Of a DNA stretch of 64,000 bases, positions 33,174-42,907 are shown in pieces. The stretch lies in NCBI GenBank assembly GCA_047971315.1, contig JBKDZP010000007.1, positions 1 through 64,000 on the forward strand. The letters are read 5' to 3'. The DNA comes from JBKDZP01 sp047971315 (GTDB lineage Bacteria > Bacillota_I > Bacilli_A > RF39 > UBA660). Both the position numbers and the translations under genes were made by a program. Every line of letters starts with the position of its first letter. The stretch's first letter is position 1. The notes under the pieces are model-generated. The model ran no database searches. It had not been told where the DNA came from and saw only the letters and a list, made by a program, of their open reading frames with translations.

Positions 33174-34994
33174 ATGAGTAAAATAATAGGAATAGATTTA
33201 GGAACAACAAATAGTTGTGTTTCAATTTTTGAAGGTGGAGAAGTAAAAGTAATTGCAAATGCAGAAGGATTAAGAACTACTCCATCAGTTGTAGCTTTTA
33301 AAGGAGAAGACATAATAGTTGGACAAAAAGCTAAAAACCAAATGGTAACAAATAAAAATACAATTCATTCAATAAAAAGACAAATGGGAACAAATAAAAA
33401 AGTAAATATTGAAGGAAAAGATTATAGTCCTGAAGAAATTTCAGCAATGATTTTAGGAGATTTAAAAAAATCTGCTGAAGCATATTTAGGTGAAAGTGTA
33501 ACAAGAGCAGTAATAACTGTTCCAGCGTACTTCAATGATGCTGAAAGACAAGCAACTAAAAATGCTGGTAAAATTGCTGGATTAGAAGTTGAAAGAATAA
33601 TAAATGAACCAACAGCTGCTGCACTTGCATATGGTCTTGATAAACAAGATAAGAATGAACAAATCTTAGTATATGATTTAGGTGGGGGAACATTTGATGT
33701 TTCAATTCTTGAACTAGGAGATGGAGTATTTGAAGTTAAATCAACTAGTGGTAATAATAAATTAGGTGGAGATGACTTTGATGATAGAATAATGGATTTC
33801 TTAGTTAAAGAATTCAAAAGTGAAAACTCAATTGATTTAAGTAAAGATAAAATGGCAATGCAAAGACTTAAAGATGCTGCTGAAAAAGCTAAAAAAGATT
33901 TAAGTGGAATGAGTTCTACAGAAATATCATTACCATTTATATCTCAAGGATCTGATGGACCACTTCATTTAAATATTACTTTAAGTAGAGCAAAATTTGA
34001 AGATTTAATTCGTGACTTAGTAGAATCTACTAAAGAACCAGTTAGAAAAGCACTATCAGATGCAAAATTAAAACCAGCTGACTTAGATAAAGTAATTTTA
34101 GTCGGTGGGTCTACTAGAATACCTATGGTTCAAGATTTAGTTAAAGCTGAACTTGGTAAAGAACCATCAAAAGGTGTTAATCCAGATGAAGTAGTTGCAA
34201 TGGGTGCAGCTATACAAGGTGGAGTATTAACAGGTGATGTTGAAGATATAGTATTATTAGATGTTACACCACTATCACTTGGAATTGAAACTATGGGTAA
34301 TGTAATGACAGTATTAATACCAAGAAATACAACAATTCCAACTAGTAAATCACAAACTTTCTCAACAGCTGCAGATAATCAACCAGCAGTTGATATTCAC
34401 GTATTACAAGGTGAAAGATCTATGGCTTATGATAATAAAACATTAGGTCGTTTCCAACTTACAAATATTCCAGCCGCACCAAGAGGAGTACCTCAAATCG
34501 AAGTTACATTTGATATAGATGCTAATGGTATTGTAAATGTTAAAGCAAAAGACTTAGGAACAGGAAAAGAACAAAACATAACAATTACCTCAAATACATC
34601 TTTAAGTGATGATGAAATTGAAAAAATGGTAAAAGATGCTGAAGCTAATAGAGAAGCAGATGCTAAGAAAAAAGAAGAAGCAGATTTAAGAAATGATGCA
34701 GAACAAACAATTTTTCAAACTGAAAAATCATTAAAGGACTTAGGTGATAAAGTAAATGCTGAAGATAAATCAAAAGCAGAAGCTGAAATAAAAGATTTAA
34801 AAGAAGCTTTAGAAAAAGATAATTTAGAAGAAATTAAAATGAAAAAAGAAAAATTAAATGAAACTGCAATAGCATATGCTACTAAAGTGTATGAAGAAGC
34901 AGCAAAAGAAGCCCAAACAAATAATCAAACTGAAGAATCAACTACATCTACAGAAGATGACAATGTAATTGATGCTGAATTTGAAGAAAAATAA
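33174..34994 (+). CDS. dnaK: Chaperone DnaK (Hsp70)
   Basis: 606 aa. ATPase domain starts IGIDLGTTNSCVSI, with VPAYFNDAERQATK, NEPTAAALAYGLD, DLGGGTFDVSILELG and VGGSTRIPMVQ; the substrate domain has LLDVTPLSLGIETMG and IDANGIVNV; an acidic tail ends NVIDAEFEEK. Standard Gram-positive length. 15 nt after grpE with ribosome site AAAGGTG. Confidence 0.98.
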   Translation: MSKIIGIDLGTTNSCVSIFEGGEVKVIANAEGLRTTPSVVAFKGEDIIVGQKAKNQMVTNKNTIHSIKRQMGTNKKVNIEGKDYSPEEISAMILGDLKKSAEAYLGESVTRAVITVPAYFNDAERQATKNAGKIAGLEVERIINEPTAAALAYGLDKQDKNEQILVYDLGGGTFDVSILELGDGVFEVKSTSGNNKLGGDDFDDRIMDFLVKEFKSENSIDLSKDKMAMQRLKDAAEKAKKDLSGMSSTEISLPFISQGSDGPLHLNITLSRAKFEDLIRDLVESTKEPVRKALSDAKLKPADLDKVILVGGSTRIPMVQDLVKAELGKEPSKGVNPDEVVAMGAAIQGGVLTGDVEDIVLLDVTPLSLGIETMGNVMTVLIPRNTTIPTSKSQTFSTAADNQPAVDIHVLQGERSMAYDNKTLGRFQLTNIPAAPRGVPQIEVTFDIDANGIVNVKAKDLGTGKEQNITITSNTSLSDDEIEKMVKDAEANREADAKKKEEADLRNDAEQTIFQTEKSLKDLGDKVNAEDKSKAEAEIKDLKEALEKDNLEEIKMKKEKLNETAIAYATKVYEEAAKEAQTNNQTEESTTSTEDDNVIDAEFEEK

Positions 34995-35004
34995 AATATA
35001 TTTA

Positions 35005-35037
35005 GAAGTTCTAGGAAACTAGAACTTCGACTTTTAT
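35005..35037 (+). terminator. Hairpin with GAAA tetraloop between dnaK and pepF
   Basis: 10-bp perfect stem GAAGTTCTAG/CTAGAACTTC closed by GAAA. The T-run after it is short (gactttta), so it may be a weak terminator or an mRNA-stabilising or processing hairpin. Confidence 0.55.
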
Positions 35038-35058
35038 CTTATAATATAAGGAGAAAAA

Positions 35059-36858
35059 ATGGATAAACAAAAAAGAAGAGATGAAATAAGTAATGAATAT
35101 AAATGGGATTTAACTTCAATATTTAAAACAGATGAAGACTATTATTGTATGTTGGAAGTTGTAAAAAAAGATTTAAATTTATTTGATTGTTTCAAAGAAG
35201 ATTTACTAACTAGCGCAAAAAGATTATTAGAATATCTTGAAACAAAAATTACTTTTGAAAGAAAATTATATCGATTATATTTTTATGCGCATCTAAATTT
35301 AGATGCTGATACAACTAATACTCAATATCAAAAAATGGATAAAGAAATAACTGATTTAATGTCTAAATTCTCAGAAAATATTTCCTTTGTTAATCCACTT
35401 TTTATGGAAACAAATTATGAAGTAATTAAAAATTTTTATGAAGAAGAACCAGCACTTAAAAAACATAAATTTAATATTGATAATTTATATAGATTTAAAA
35501 ATCATACTTTAAGTAAAGATGCAGAAAAACTTATTTCTAGTATGAACAAAGTATTCGAAAATCCATCTGAAACCTACAGTATTTTGACTGATACTGATCT
35601 AAAATTTGATACAATAATAGCTGAAGATGGTAAAGAAGTAGAATTGACTGAATCTAATTATAGAAAATATATTTCATCAATTGATAGAAGTGTTAGAAAA
35701 AATGCTTTTGAGAAATTATTTAAAGTGTATAAAAGTTTTAAAAATACTATTACTTCAATTTATAACGGTGATATTGATTCATCAATAGCTATTTCTAAAA
35801 TTAGAAAATATAATAGTTCATTAGAAGCATCATTATATACTGATAATGTTGAAATAAATGTTTATAATAATTTGATTGATACAGTAAATAATAACTTATT
35901 TGTTTTACATAAATATTTTGAAACAGTAAAAAATGTTTTAAAATTAGATGAGTTACATTTATATGATTTATATGTACCATTAATTAAAGAAGATAAAAGT
36001 TACTACGAATACGATGAAGCTAGAAAAATAGTAATAAGTGCTTTAAGTATTTTAGGTGAAGATTATATTGAAAACTTAAATAAAGCCTTTGATCAAAAAT
36101 GGATTGACGTTTATAATAATGTTGGGAAAAGAGGCGGAGCTTATTCTAGTGGATTTTATGATACCAATCCTTATATTCTTTTAAATTACGAGGGAAAACT
36201 AAATGATGTTTCCACACTTGCTCATGAACTTGGACATTCGATGCATTCTTATTATTCATGTAAAAATAATGAATATCAAAATTCATCTTATACGATATTT
36301 GTAGCAGAGGTGGCATCAACTGTAAATGAATTATTACTATGTAAACATTTGCTTAAAGAAAGCAAAGATAAAAATGAAAAATTATCTATTTTAAATAGAT
36401 TAATGGAATTATTTAAAAGTACAATCTATAGACAAACAATGTTTGCAGAATTTGAAAAAGGTATATATGAAAAAAGAGAAAATGATGAAGTATTAACTCA
36501 TGAAGTTATCTCAAATTACTACTATGACCTAAATAAAAAATATTTTGGTAGTAATATAGTAGTTGATGAATTAATAAGTTATGAATGGGAAAGAATTCCT
36601 CACTTTTATTACAATTTTTATGTATATAAATATGCAACAGGATTATCTGCAGCTTGTTATATTGTAGAATCAATTATAAATAATAAAGAAAATGCATTAG
36701 AAAACTATTTAAGTTTTTTAAAAACAGGTGGTAGTGATTATCCAATTGAGGAATTAAAAATTGCTCATGTTGACATGAATGACAAAAAAGTAGTTGAAAG
36801 TGCTATTAAAATGTTTAATGAAACAATAGATGAATTCAACAAATTAAATAATAGTTAG
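35059..36858 (+). CDS. pepF: Oligoendopeptidase F (M3B family)
   Basis: 599 aa cytoplasmic zinc peptidase degrading short peptides. Zinc motif HELGHSMHSYYS near residue 393, with the distal Glu in FVAEVASTVNE; substrate region RIPHFYYNFYVYKYATG. Full length. Its position inside the chaperone operon, between dnaK and dnaJ, is unusual and could link peptide recycling to stress-time proteolysis (inference). Confidence 0.93.
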   Translation: MDKQKRRDEISNEYKWDLTSIFKTDEDYYCMLEVVKKDLNLFDCFKEDLLTSAKRLLEYLETKITFERKLYRLYFYAHLNLDADTTNTQYQKMDKEITDLMSKFSENISFVNPLFMETNYEVIKNFYEEEPALKKHKFNIDNLYRFKNHTLSKDAEKLISSMNKVFENPSETYSILTDTDLKFDTIIAEDGKEVELTESNYRKYISSIDRSVRKNAFEKLFKVYKSFKNTITSIYNGDIDSSIAISKIRKYNSSLEASLYTDNVEINVYNNLIDTVNNNLFVLHKYFETVKNVLKLDELHLYDLYVPLIKEDKSYYEYDEARKIVISALSILGEDYIENLNKAFDQKWIDVYNNVGKRGGAYSSGFYDTNPYILLNYEGKLNDVSTLAHELGHSMHSYYSCKNNEYQNSSYTIFVAEVASTVNELLLCKHLLKESKDKNEKLSILNRLMELFKSTIYRQTMFAEFEKGIYEKRENDEVLTHEVISNYYYDLNKKYFGSNIVVDELISYEWERIPHFYYNFYVYKYATGLSAACYIVESIINNKENALENYLSFLKTGGSDYPIEELKIAHVDMNDKKVVESAIKMFNETIDEFNKLNNS

Positions 36859-36872
36859 ATGGTGGAGAAGTT

Positions 36873-37967
36873 ATGAATAAAAAAGATTATTACGAAGTGC
36901 TTGGAGTTAGCAAAACAGCAACTGATTCTGAAATTAAAAGTGCATTTCGTGGTTTAGCAAAAAAATATCATCCCGATGTTTCAAAAGAATCTGATGCGGA
37001 TGCAAAATTTAAAGAAGCTCAAGAAGCGTATGCTATTTTATCAGATGAATCAAAAAGAAAACAATATGATCAATTTGGGCATTCCGCTTTCAATAACAAC
37101 GGTGGTGGTGGCAATGGTGGTTATGATTTTTCAGGATTTGATTTTTCTGATATATTTGGTGATATATTTGGAAATGGTTTTGGTGGCTTTGGTTTTGGAG
37201 GTTCAAGTAATCGTTCAAGAAAAGGTAGTGATTCATTAATTAGAATGAATCTAACTTTTGAAGAAGCGATATTTGGATGTACTAAAACTATTGAAATAAA
37301 TGATAGTAAAACTTGTTCTGATTGTCATGGCGAAGGTGGCTTTGGTAGTAAAACATGTCCTGATTGTCATGGGACAGGGCAAATTAATACTACTATTTTA
37401 GGTGCCTTTGTTACTCGTAGTACTTGCCCAAAATGTGCTGGAAAAGGAAAAACATTTGAAAGTAAATGTTCAAAATGTAGAGGAACAGGTAAAACTAATG
37501 AAAGAAAAACTAAAGAAGTAAAAGTACCAGCTGGTGTAGATACAGGAAATAGACTAAGAATATCAGGAGCTGGAGAAGCTGGTCCAAATGGTGGACCAAA
37601 TGGAGATGTTTATATTGAATTTAGAGTAAATGAACATCCAATATTTAAAAGAGAAGAAAATGATATTTACTTAATTCTGCCAATTACAATTACAGATGCA
37701 GTATTAGGAACAAAAAAAGATGTACCTACAATTGATGGAATTGTTAAATTAGCAATACCAGCTGGTAGTAAAACAAACGATAAACATCGTTTAAAAGGAA
37801 AAGGTACAACTGATGTTCAAAATGGAAGAAAAGGAGATATGTATGTTATATTAGACATCCATATTCCTAAAAAAATATCAAAAGAACAAAAAAAATTGTT
37901 TGAACAATTAGATAAAACTAATTTAGAAGATAGCAGTGATTTTGAAAAAATAAACAAATATTTATAG
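36873..37967 (+). CDS. dnaJ: Chaperone DnaJ (Hsp40)
   Basis: 364 aa. J domain 1-70 with HPD (AKKYHPDVSKE), Gly/Phe-rich linker (NNNGGGGNGGYDFSGFDFSD), four zinc CxxCxGxG repeats (CSDCHGEG, CPDCHGTG, CPKCAGKG, CSKCRGTG) and the C-terminal substrate domains. Complete class I DnaJ. Followed by a terminator. Confidence 0.97.
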   Translation: MNKKDYYEVLGVSKTATDSEIKSAFRGLAKKYHPDVSKESDADAKFKEAQEAYAILSDESKRKQYDQFGHSAFNNNGGGGNGGYDFSGFDFSDIFGDIFGNGFGGFGFGGSSNRSRKGSDSLIRMNLTFEEAIFGCTKTIEINDSKTCSDCHGEGGFGSKTCPDCHGTGQINTTILGAFVTRSTCPKCAGKGKTFESKCSKCRGTGKTNERKTKEVKVPAGVDTGNRLRISGAGEAGPNGGPNGDVYIEFRVNEHPIFKREENDIYLILPITITDAVLGTKKDVPTIDGIVKLAIPAGSKTNDKHRLKGKGTTDVQNGRKGDMYVILDIHIPKKISKEQKKLFEQLDKTNLEDSSDFEKINKYL

Positions 37968-37989
37968 AACATAGAAATATGTTCTTTTT
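37967..37989 (+). terminator. Terminator of chaperone operon
   Basis: GAACATA/TATGTTC 7-bp stem, GAAA loop, T5 run. Confidence 0.8.
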
Positions 37990-38018
37990 ATGACTAAAAA
38001 AAGATTATATATCCAATT

Positions 38019-38132
38019 AGTAATATATCTAAATGTGAAAAATTAAAAGCTTAAATAATTGATGAATTAGGAATAACTAATATAGAGCAGTTAAATATAA
38101 TCAATCCTAAAATAAAAGAAAAAAAGTATTGA
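38019..38132 (+). pseudogene. Short gene remnant
   Basis: One frame reads SNISKCEKLKA, then a TAA, then IIDELGITNIEQLNIINPKI and a stop. It looks like protein text (helix-hairpin-helix or alpha-CTD-like, compare the 5276 gene) but has no start and an internal stop. Probably the decayed end of a gene. Confidence 0.4.
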
Positions 38133-38174
38133 TAAAATAAAAAATTATGTTATAATTGTTGTACTGTTGTACAA
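38129..38174 (+). promoter_or_regulatory. Promoter with operator-like inverted repeat
   Basis: TTGATA at 38129-38134, 16-nt spacer, TATAAT at 38151-38156, directly followed by TTGTAC-TGTT-GTACAA (38159-38174), a perfect 6-bp inverted repeat around the expected start of transcription. This fits a repressor site. The gene it would control is now broken. Confidence 0.5.
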
Positions 38175-38203
38175 ACAGATTTTAGAATTATGTTGAAGGA
38201 ATT

Positions 38204-38896
38204 ATGAAAGAAAAAAAACCAAAAATTAATGGAAATATATGCAAATGTTTGTATATTAGCACAAGCATATGAAATTCATGATGAAATTTCATATGATATT
38301 ATAATAAATAATATTTAACAAGCAATTCCAAATATTACAAAAGAAAATTTGGTAAATTTAAGTATACTTAATAATATTTTTTATAAAGAATGGAGTTTAA
38401 GTAAGTTTTTAGACACATTGAAATTAAATGAAAAAAAACTAAGTTATATTTAAGAGATTTTGAAAATGAAGCTTTAAATTCCAATTTAGGAAAATTAACT
38501 TTATATTGTGCGGATGTACTTTATAAAAATGAACGAATAAATTGTTATAGTAAATATTTAATTATGCAAGCAAAAGATGGAAAATCAGATGAATTAGTTG
38601 AAGCACTACAAGCAGTACACAATCATAACGTATTTGAAGATGATTTTGGACGAACTTTTACAGATTCTCAAATATCACAACTGGTTATTGAATTCGTCAA
38701 AAATGATAACATAGATGAGTCTTCTACAAATTTAGCTAATATTGTAGATAAAGCACCTATATTTACTACCTTTGATTCTAATTTATCTGAAATGATGTAT
38801 TATTGTAATATGGATTTTAAGGATAAAAATACTAAAATGTGTGTACACAATACACATAAAATTTTAGCAAAAACAAAGAAGAAAAGCACTAATTGA
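38204..38896 (+). pseudogene. Disrupted gene of unknown family
   Basis: Ribosome site GAAGGA and ATG at 38204 open a short frame. Protein-like text then moves through frames: EIYANVCILAQAYEIHDEI, a TAA, QAIPNITKENLVNLSILNNI, a second TAA, then after a shift RDFENEALNSNLGKLTLYCA and the intact C-terminal part MQAKDGKSDELVEALQAVHN to a stop at 38896. At least two stops and two frame changes are needed. No family recognised. The operator-type promoter upstream is still recognisable, so decay is recent. Confidence 0.7.
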
Positions 38897-38929
38897 CAAA
38901 GTAATGAATTCAGACAAATAATAAAATAT

Positions 38930-38957
38930 AAAATCTCACCGGAAAAAGTGAGATTTT
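38930..38957 (+). terminator. Terminator-like hairpin
   Basis: AAAATCTCAC/GTGAGATTTT 10-bp stem with an 8-nt loop; T-run only within the stem. Confidence 0.6.
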
Positions 38958-39035
38958 ATGTAGATTATTTTTAATTATAGACAAACTTTAATATATATGC
39001 TAAAATAAAACATATTTAAAAATGAGGTGAATTAC

Positions 39036-40457
39036 ATGCAACTACCTAACATGATAGAAGCTAAAAAAAGACAAAATAAAGATGTGATAATAAAAACAAA
39101 TGAATATATTGTAAAAGAAAACTTAAAAGATATAGGAAAAGGAAAAAAATATTTTGTTAAAACATATGGATGCCAAATGAATGAACATGATACTGAAAAT
39201 ATAAAAGCAATATTACAAGATATGGGATATACTGGAACAGATATTATGGAAGAATCTGATTTGATTTTGTTAAATACTTGTGCAATAAGAGAAAATGCTC
39301 ATGATAAAGTATTTGGAATGATAGGTAGAATAAAACACTTAAAAGAATCAAAACCTCATATCATAGCAGGTGTTTGTGGATGTATGGCACAAGAAGAAGT
39401 AGTAGTTAATGAAATATTAAATAAATATAAATGGTTAGATATAGTATTTGGTACTCATAATATTCATAATTTACCAAATATATTATGGAACTCAATTACA
39501 AAAAAAGAACTAGAAATAGAAGTATTTAGTACTGAAGGAGATATTATAGAAAATATTCCAGTAAAAAGGGATAGTAAATATAAAGCTTGGATAAATATAA
39601 TGTATGGATGTGATAAGTTTTGTACATATTGTATAGTTCCGTATACTAGAGGAAAACAAAGAAGTAGAACAAGCGATTATATAATAAATGAAGTAAAACA
39701 ATTAGCAAAAGATGGGTATAAAGAAGTTACACTACTTGGTCAAAATGTTAATGCTTATGGTAAAGATTTACAATTAAATTACGGTATGGAAAATTTACTT
39801 CAAGATGTTGCAAATACAGGTATTGATAGAATTAGGTTTGTTACAAGTCATCCTTGGGATTTTTCAGATAAGATGATAGAAGTAATGAAAAAAAATACTA
39901 ATATTATGCCGTATATACACTTGCCACTTCAAAGTGGATCTAATTCAATATTAAAATTAATGGGAAGAAGATACACAAAAGAATTATATTTAAAATTATA
40001 TAATAAGTTAAAACAAGAAATTCCAAACTGTTCAATAACAACAGACATTATTGTTGGATTTCCAAATGAAACTGAACAAGATTTTAAAGATACACTAGAT
40101 GTAGTAGATGAATGTAAATTTGATTCAGCATTCACATTCCTATTTTCACCAAGAGTTGGAACACCTGCTGCTAAAATGGAAGATAATGTATCATTAGAAA
40201 TAAAAAATAAAAGACTACAAGAATTAAATAAAAAAATTAATGAATATGCTAGAATTGCCAATGAAAAATATCAAGATGAAATAGTTAAGGTTTTAATAGA
40301 AGATGTAAGTGAGAAAAACAATAATATGTTAGTTGGATTTACAGAAACTATGAAACTAGTTAATGTAGAAGCCAACAAGGAAAACATTGGTAACATTGTT
40401 AATGTAAAAATAAATAATGTAAAAACTTGGAGCATGGATGGAAAAATTGTAGAATAA
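39036..40457 (+). CDS. miaB: tRNA-2-methylthio-N6-dimethylallyladenosine synthase MiaB
   Basis: Radical-SAM methylthiotransferase modifying A37 of tRNAs. 473 aa: UPF0004 domain with three cluster Cys (TYGCQMNEHD, NTCAIRE, GVCGCMAQ), radical-SAM motif CDKFCTYCIVPYTRG, LPLQSGSNSILKLMGRRY, and a C-terminal TRAM domain. The ATG at 39036 follows GAGGTG. It needs Fe-S clusters, supplied by the minimal SUF set. Confidence 0.96.
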   Translation: MQLPNMIEAKKRQNKDVIIKTNEYIVKENLKDIGKGKKYFVKTYGCQMNEHDTENIKAILQDMGYTGTDIMEESDLILLNTCAIRENAHDKVFGMIGRIKHLKESKPHIIAGVCGCMAQEEVVVNEILNKYKWLDIVFGTHNIHNLPNILWNSITKKELEIEVFSTEGDIIENIPVKRDSKYKAWINIMYGCDKFCTYCIVPYTRGKQRSRTSDYIINEVKQLAKDGYKEVTLLGQNVNAYGKDLQLNYGMENLLQDVANTGIDRIRFVTSHPWDFSDKMIEVMKKNTNIMPYIHLPLQSGSNSILKLMGRRYTKELYLKLYNKLKQEIPNCSITTDIIVGFPNETEQDFKDTLDVVDECKFDSAFTFLFSPRVGTPAAKMEDNVSLEIKNKRLQELNKKINEYARIANEKYQDEIVKVLIEDVSEKNNNMLVGFTETMKLVNVEANKENIGNIVNVKINNVKTWSMDGKIVE

Positions 40458-40492
40458 AAAAATTATAAAATAATTAAAAGGAAGTATGAAGT

Positions 40493-40981
40493 ATGAAAAA
40501 AAATGTGAATGAAAATAAAGTAATAATAGTTGATGCAGGCATATTAATGCCTTATGAATTAGAAATATTAGATGATTTAAGTACAATTGATTATAATCAA
40601 ATAACTGAAAATCTTATTGAATTTTATAAAAACTATAAAGTATTAAACAAAGCTGGAATCTATTTTTTAGGAACCAAAGAAGAAAGAAATAATTTTGATA
40701 AAGGATTATCTTATTTTTCAAAAAAAATAAATAAATTTACTAATATAGATAACTTAGGAGATAGTTTAGAAATTAAAATAATAAATGCAATAGAGTTAAT
40801 ATCAAAAAAAGAAGAAATTAATGATATATCAAATATTATTTATATAAGTAACAAAGAAGATAGAATATGTGTAGCTAATAATATTGGTGTTACAACATTA
40901 TACAACACTGGATATGAAAATTTAGTTAATCCTGAAAATGAACATTCAAAAGTAAAAATCTTAGAAGGATTTTATTATTAA
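40493..40981 (+). CDS. Uncharacterised protein between miaB and mutL
   Basis: 162 aa, soluble, starting MKKNVNENKVIIVDAGIL. The C-terminal NIIYISNKEDRICVANNIGVTTLYN has the feel of a HAD-like phosphatase end, and VDAGILMPYE could be a divergent first motif, but the catalytic DxD is not evident. Occupies the place where mutS normally sits. Function unknown. Confidence 0.6.
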   Translation: MKKNVNENKVIIVDAGILMPYELEILDDLSTIDYNQITENLIEFYKNYKVLNKAGIYFLGTKEERNNFDKGLSYFSKKINKFTNIDNLGDSLEIKIINAIELISKKEEINDISNIIYISNKEDRICVANNIGVTTLYNTGYENLVNPENEHSKVKILEGFYY

Positions 40982-40982
40982 G

Positions 40983-41000
40983 AAACACTAATTAGTGTTT
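40983..41000 (+). terminator. Terminator before mutL
   Basis: AAACACT/AGTGTTT stem with AATT loop and T-run, overlapping the end of the previous gene. Confidence 0.7.
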
Positions 41001-41045
41001 TTTTCTATAATTTTTGTTATAATTAAATTAGAAAAAGGTGGTAAA

Positions 41046-42821
41046 ATGTCAAAAATAAAAGTAATGGACGAATTACTAGCAAATAAAATAGCAGCTGGAG
41101 AAGTAGTAGAAAGATGTGCAAGTGTAGTTAAAGAATTAGTTGAAAATAGTATTGATGCAGCTTCAAGTGAGATTACAATTGATTTAATAGAAGCAGGAAC
41201 AACTCAAATAAAAGTAATAGATAATGGAAATGGTATGGATAGAGAAGATGCAGTACTTGCTTTTGAACGTCATGCTACAAGTAAATTAAAAACAGAATTT
41301 GATTTATTTCATATTCATACTCTAGGTTTTAGAGGTGAAGCCTTAGCTAGTATTGCAAGTGTAAGTCAAATTGAATTACAAACATGCAGTGAGGCTATAG
41401 GAACATTAGTAAAAATAGAAGGTGGTATTTTAAAAGAAGTAAATGATGCTCAATCAAGAAAAGGAACATCAATTACAATAAGCAATCTTTTTTATAATAC
41501 TCCAGCTAGACTAAAACATATGAAAAGTTTATATACTGAACTTGCGAGTATAACAGATTATGTAAATAAAATATCCTTATCACACCCTAATATCAGATTT
41601 ATACTTACAAATAATAATACAATTTTACTTAATACCGATGGAAGTAATCAATTATTAAAAACTATAAAATCAATATTTGGAATAGAAGTAGCAAAAAAAA
41701 TGATTGAAGTAGAAGCAAATGATGATGATTATAATATAAAAGGATATATATCACTACCAGAAGTACATAGATCAAACAGGAATAATCTTATTATTTTAGT
41801 AAACGGAAGAGTAGTAAGAAATGCTGAAGTAAATAGAATAATAAACGATAGTTATCACTCTTATAAACCAGATAATCGCTTTCCTATTATTGTATTAAAT
41901 ATTGAAGTTGATTCAAGTTTAATTGATGTAAATATTCATCCTACAAAAATGGATATTAAATTTTCCAAAATAGATGGATTACTAATTTTAATTGAAAAAA
42001 TGATTAAAACTAAATTAAAAAATATTAATTTAATTCCAAAAATAGAAATACCAGTAATTAGTACAAATATAGAAAAAGAAAAATATGAAGAACAAATTTT
42101 AAATTTTGATGAAATAAAAGAAGAAGTCCCAATCTACACAAAATATAATAATGAAGAAATTGATTTTGTTTTAGAAACTAAAGGGACAATAGAACAACTT
42201 TTCAATTTTGAAAAACATAAAACTGAAAGCTCAAATATGCCACAAATGTATCCAATTGGATTAGTCCATGGTACATATATAATTTGTCAAAATGAATTAG
42301 GAATGTATTTAGTAGATCAACATGCAGCTAAAGAACGTATTAATTATGAGTTTTATAAAACTAAATTAGGAAATCCTAATAATTCAAGTATTAAATTATT
42401 AATACCTTTAGTAATTGAATTATCTAATAAGGAATTCATTATTATGAAAGAAAAAATGACCTCTTTAAAAAAATTAAACTTTGAAGTTGAGGAATTTGGT
42501 GTAAATTCAATTGTTATAAAATCCCATCCAACATGGTTACCTAAAGATTTTGAAGAAAAAGCTATTAATAAAATAGTTGAATCAATTATAAATTTCGATA
42601 CTGACTTTAGTATTGAAAAGTTTAATGAAAATATAGCAACTATGATGAGTTGTAAACTTGCAATAAAGGCAAATCAGAACATTACAATTGAAGAAATGAC
42701 CCATTTAATTAATGAATTAAGAACTTGTCAAAATCCATTCAATTGTCCTCATGGTAGACCAACAATAATCTTTTATTCTAAACTTGATTTAGAAAAATTA
42801 TTTAAACGAAGTGGTTTTTAA
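41046..42821 (+). CDS. mutL: DNA mismatch repair protein MutL
   Basis: 591 aa. GHKL ATPase: KIAAGEVVERCASVVKELVENSIDA, IKVIDNGNGM, RHATSKL, GFRGEALASIASVS. The C-terminal endonuclease domain keeps the metal motif as VDQHAAKERINYE and the distal CPHGRPTI, so it is a nicking-type MutL. The ATG at 41046 follows AAAGGTGG. mutS is not adjacent, unlike the usual mutS-mutL pair. Confidence 0.95.
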   Translation: MSKIKVMDELLANKIAAGEVVERCASVVKELVENSIDAASSEITIDLIEAGTTQIKVIDNGNGMDREDAVLAFERHATSKLKTEFDLFHIHTLGFRGEALASIASVSQIELQTCSEAIGTLVKIEGGILKEVNDAQSRKGTSITISNLFYNTPARLKHMKSLYTELASITDYVNKISLSHPNIRFILTNNNTILLNTDGSNQLLKTIKSIFGIEVAKKMIEVEANDDDYNIKGYISLPEVHRSNRNNLIILVNGRVVRNAEVNRIINDSYHSYKPDNRFPIIVLNIEVDSSLIDVNIHPTKMDIKFSKIDGLLILIEKMIKTKLKNINLIPKIEIPVISTNIEKEKYEEQILNFDEIKEEVPIYTKYNNEEIDFVLETKGTIEQLFNFEKHKTESSNMPQMYPIGLVHGTYIICQNELGMYLVDQHAAKERINYEFYKTKLGNPNNSSIKLLIPLVIELSNKEFIIMKEKMTSLKKLNFEVEEFGVNSIVIKSHPTWLPKDFEEKAINKIVESIINFDTDFSIEKFNENIATMMSCKLAIKANQNITIEEMTHLINELRTCQNPFNCPHGRPTIIFYSKLDLEKLFKRSGF

Positions 42822-42907
42822 ATCATTTTTTTAAATTTATTATTTTTTCACATTAATTTCACTTTAAAATTTTATAATTTAAACATACTAAAAAAGGAGA
42901 TGAAATT

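Noticed and set aside
37968..38900. Insertion sequence or transposon as cause of the 38 kb decay
   Set aside because: No transposase text, terminal inverted repeats or target duplications are visible; lesions look like point changes and small indels.
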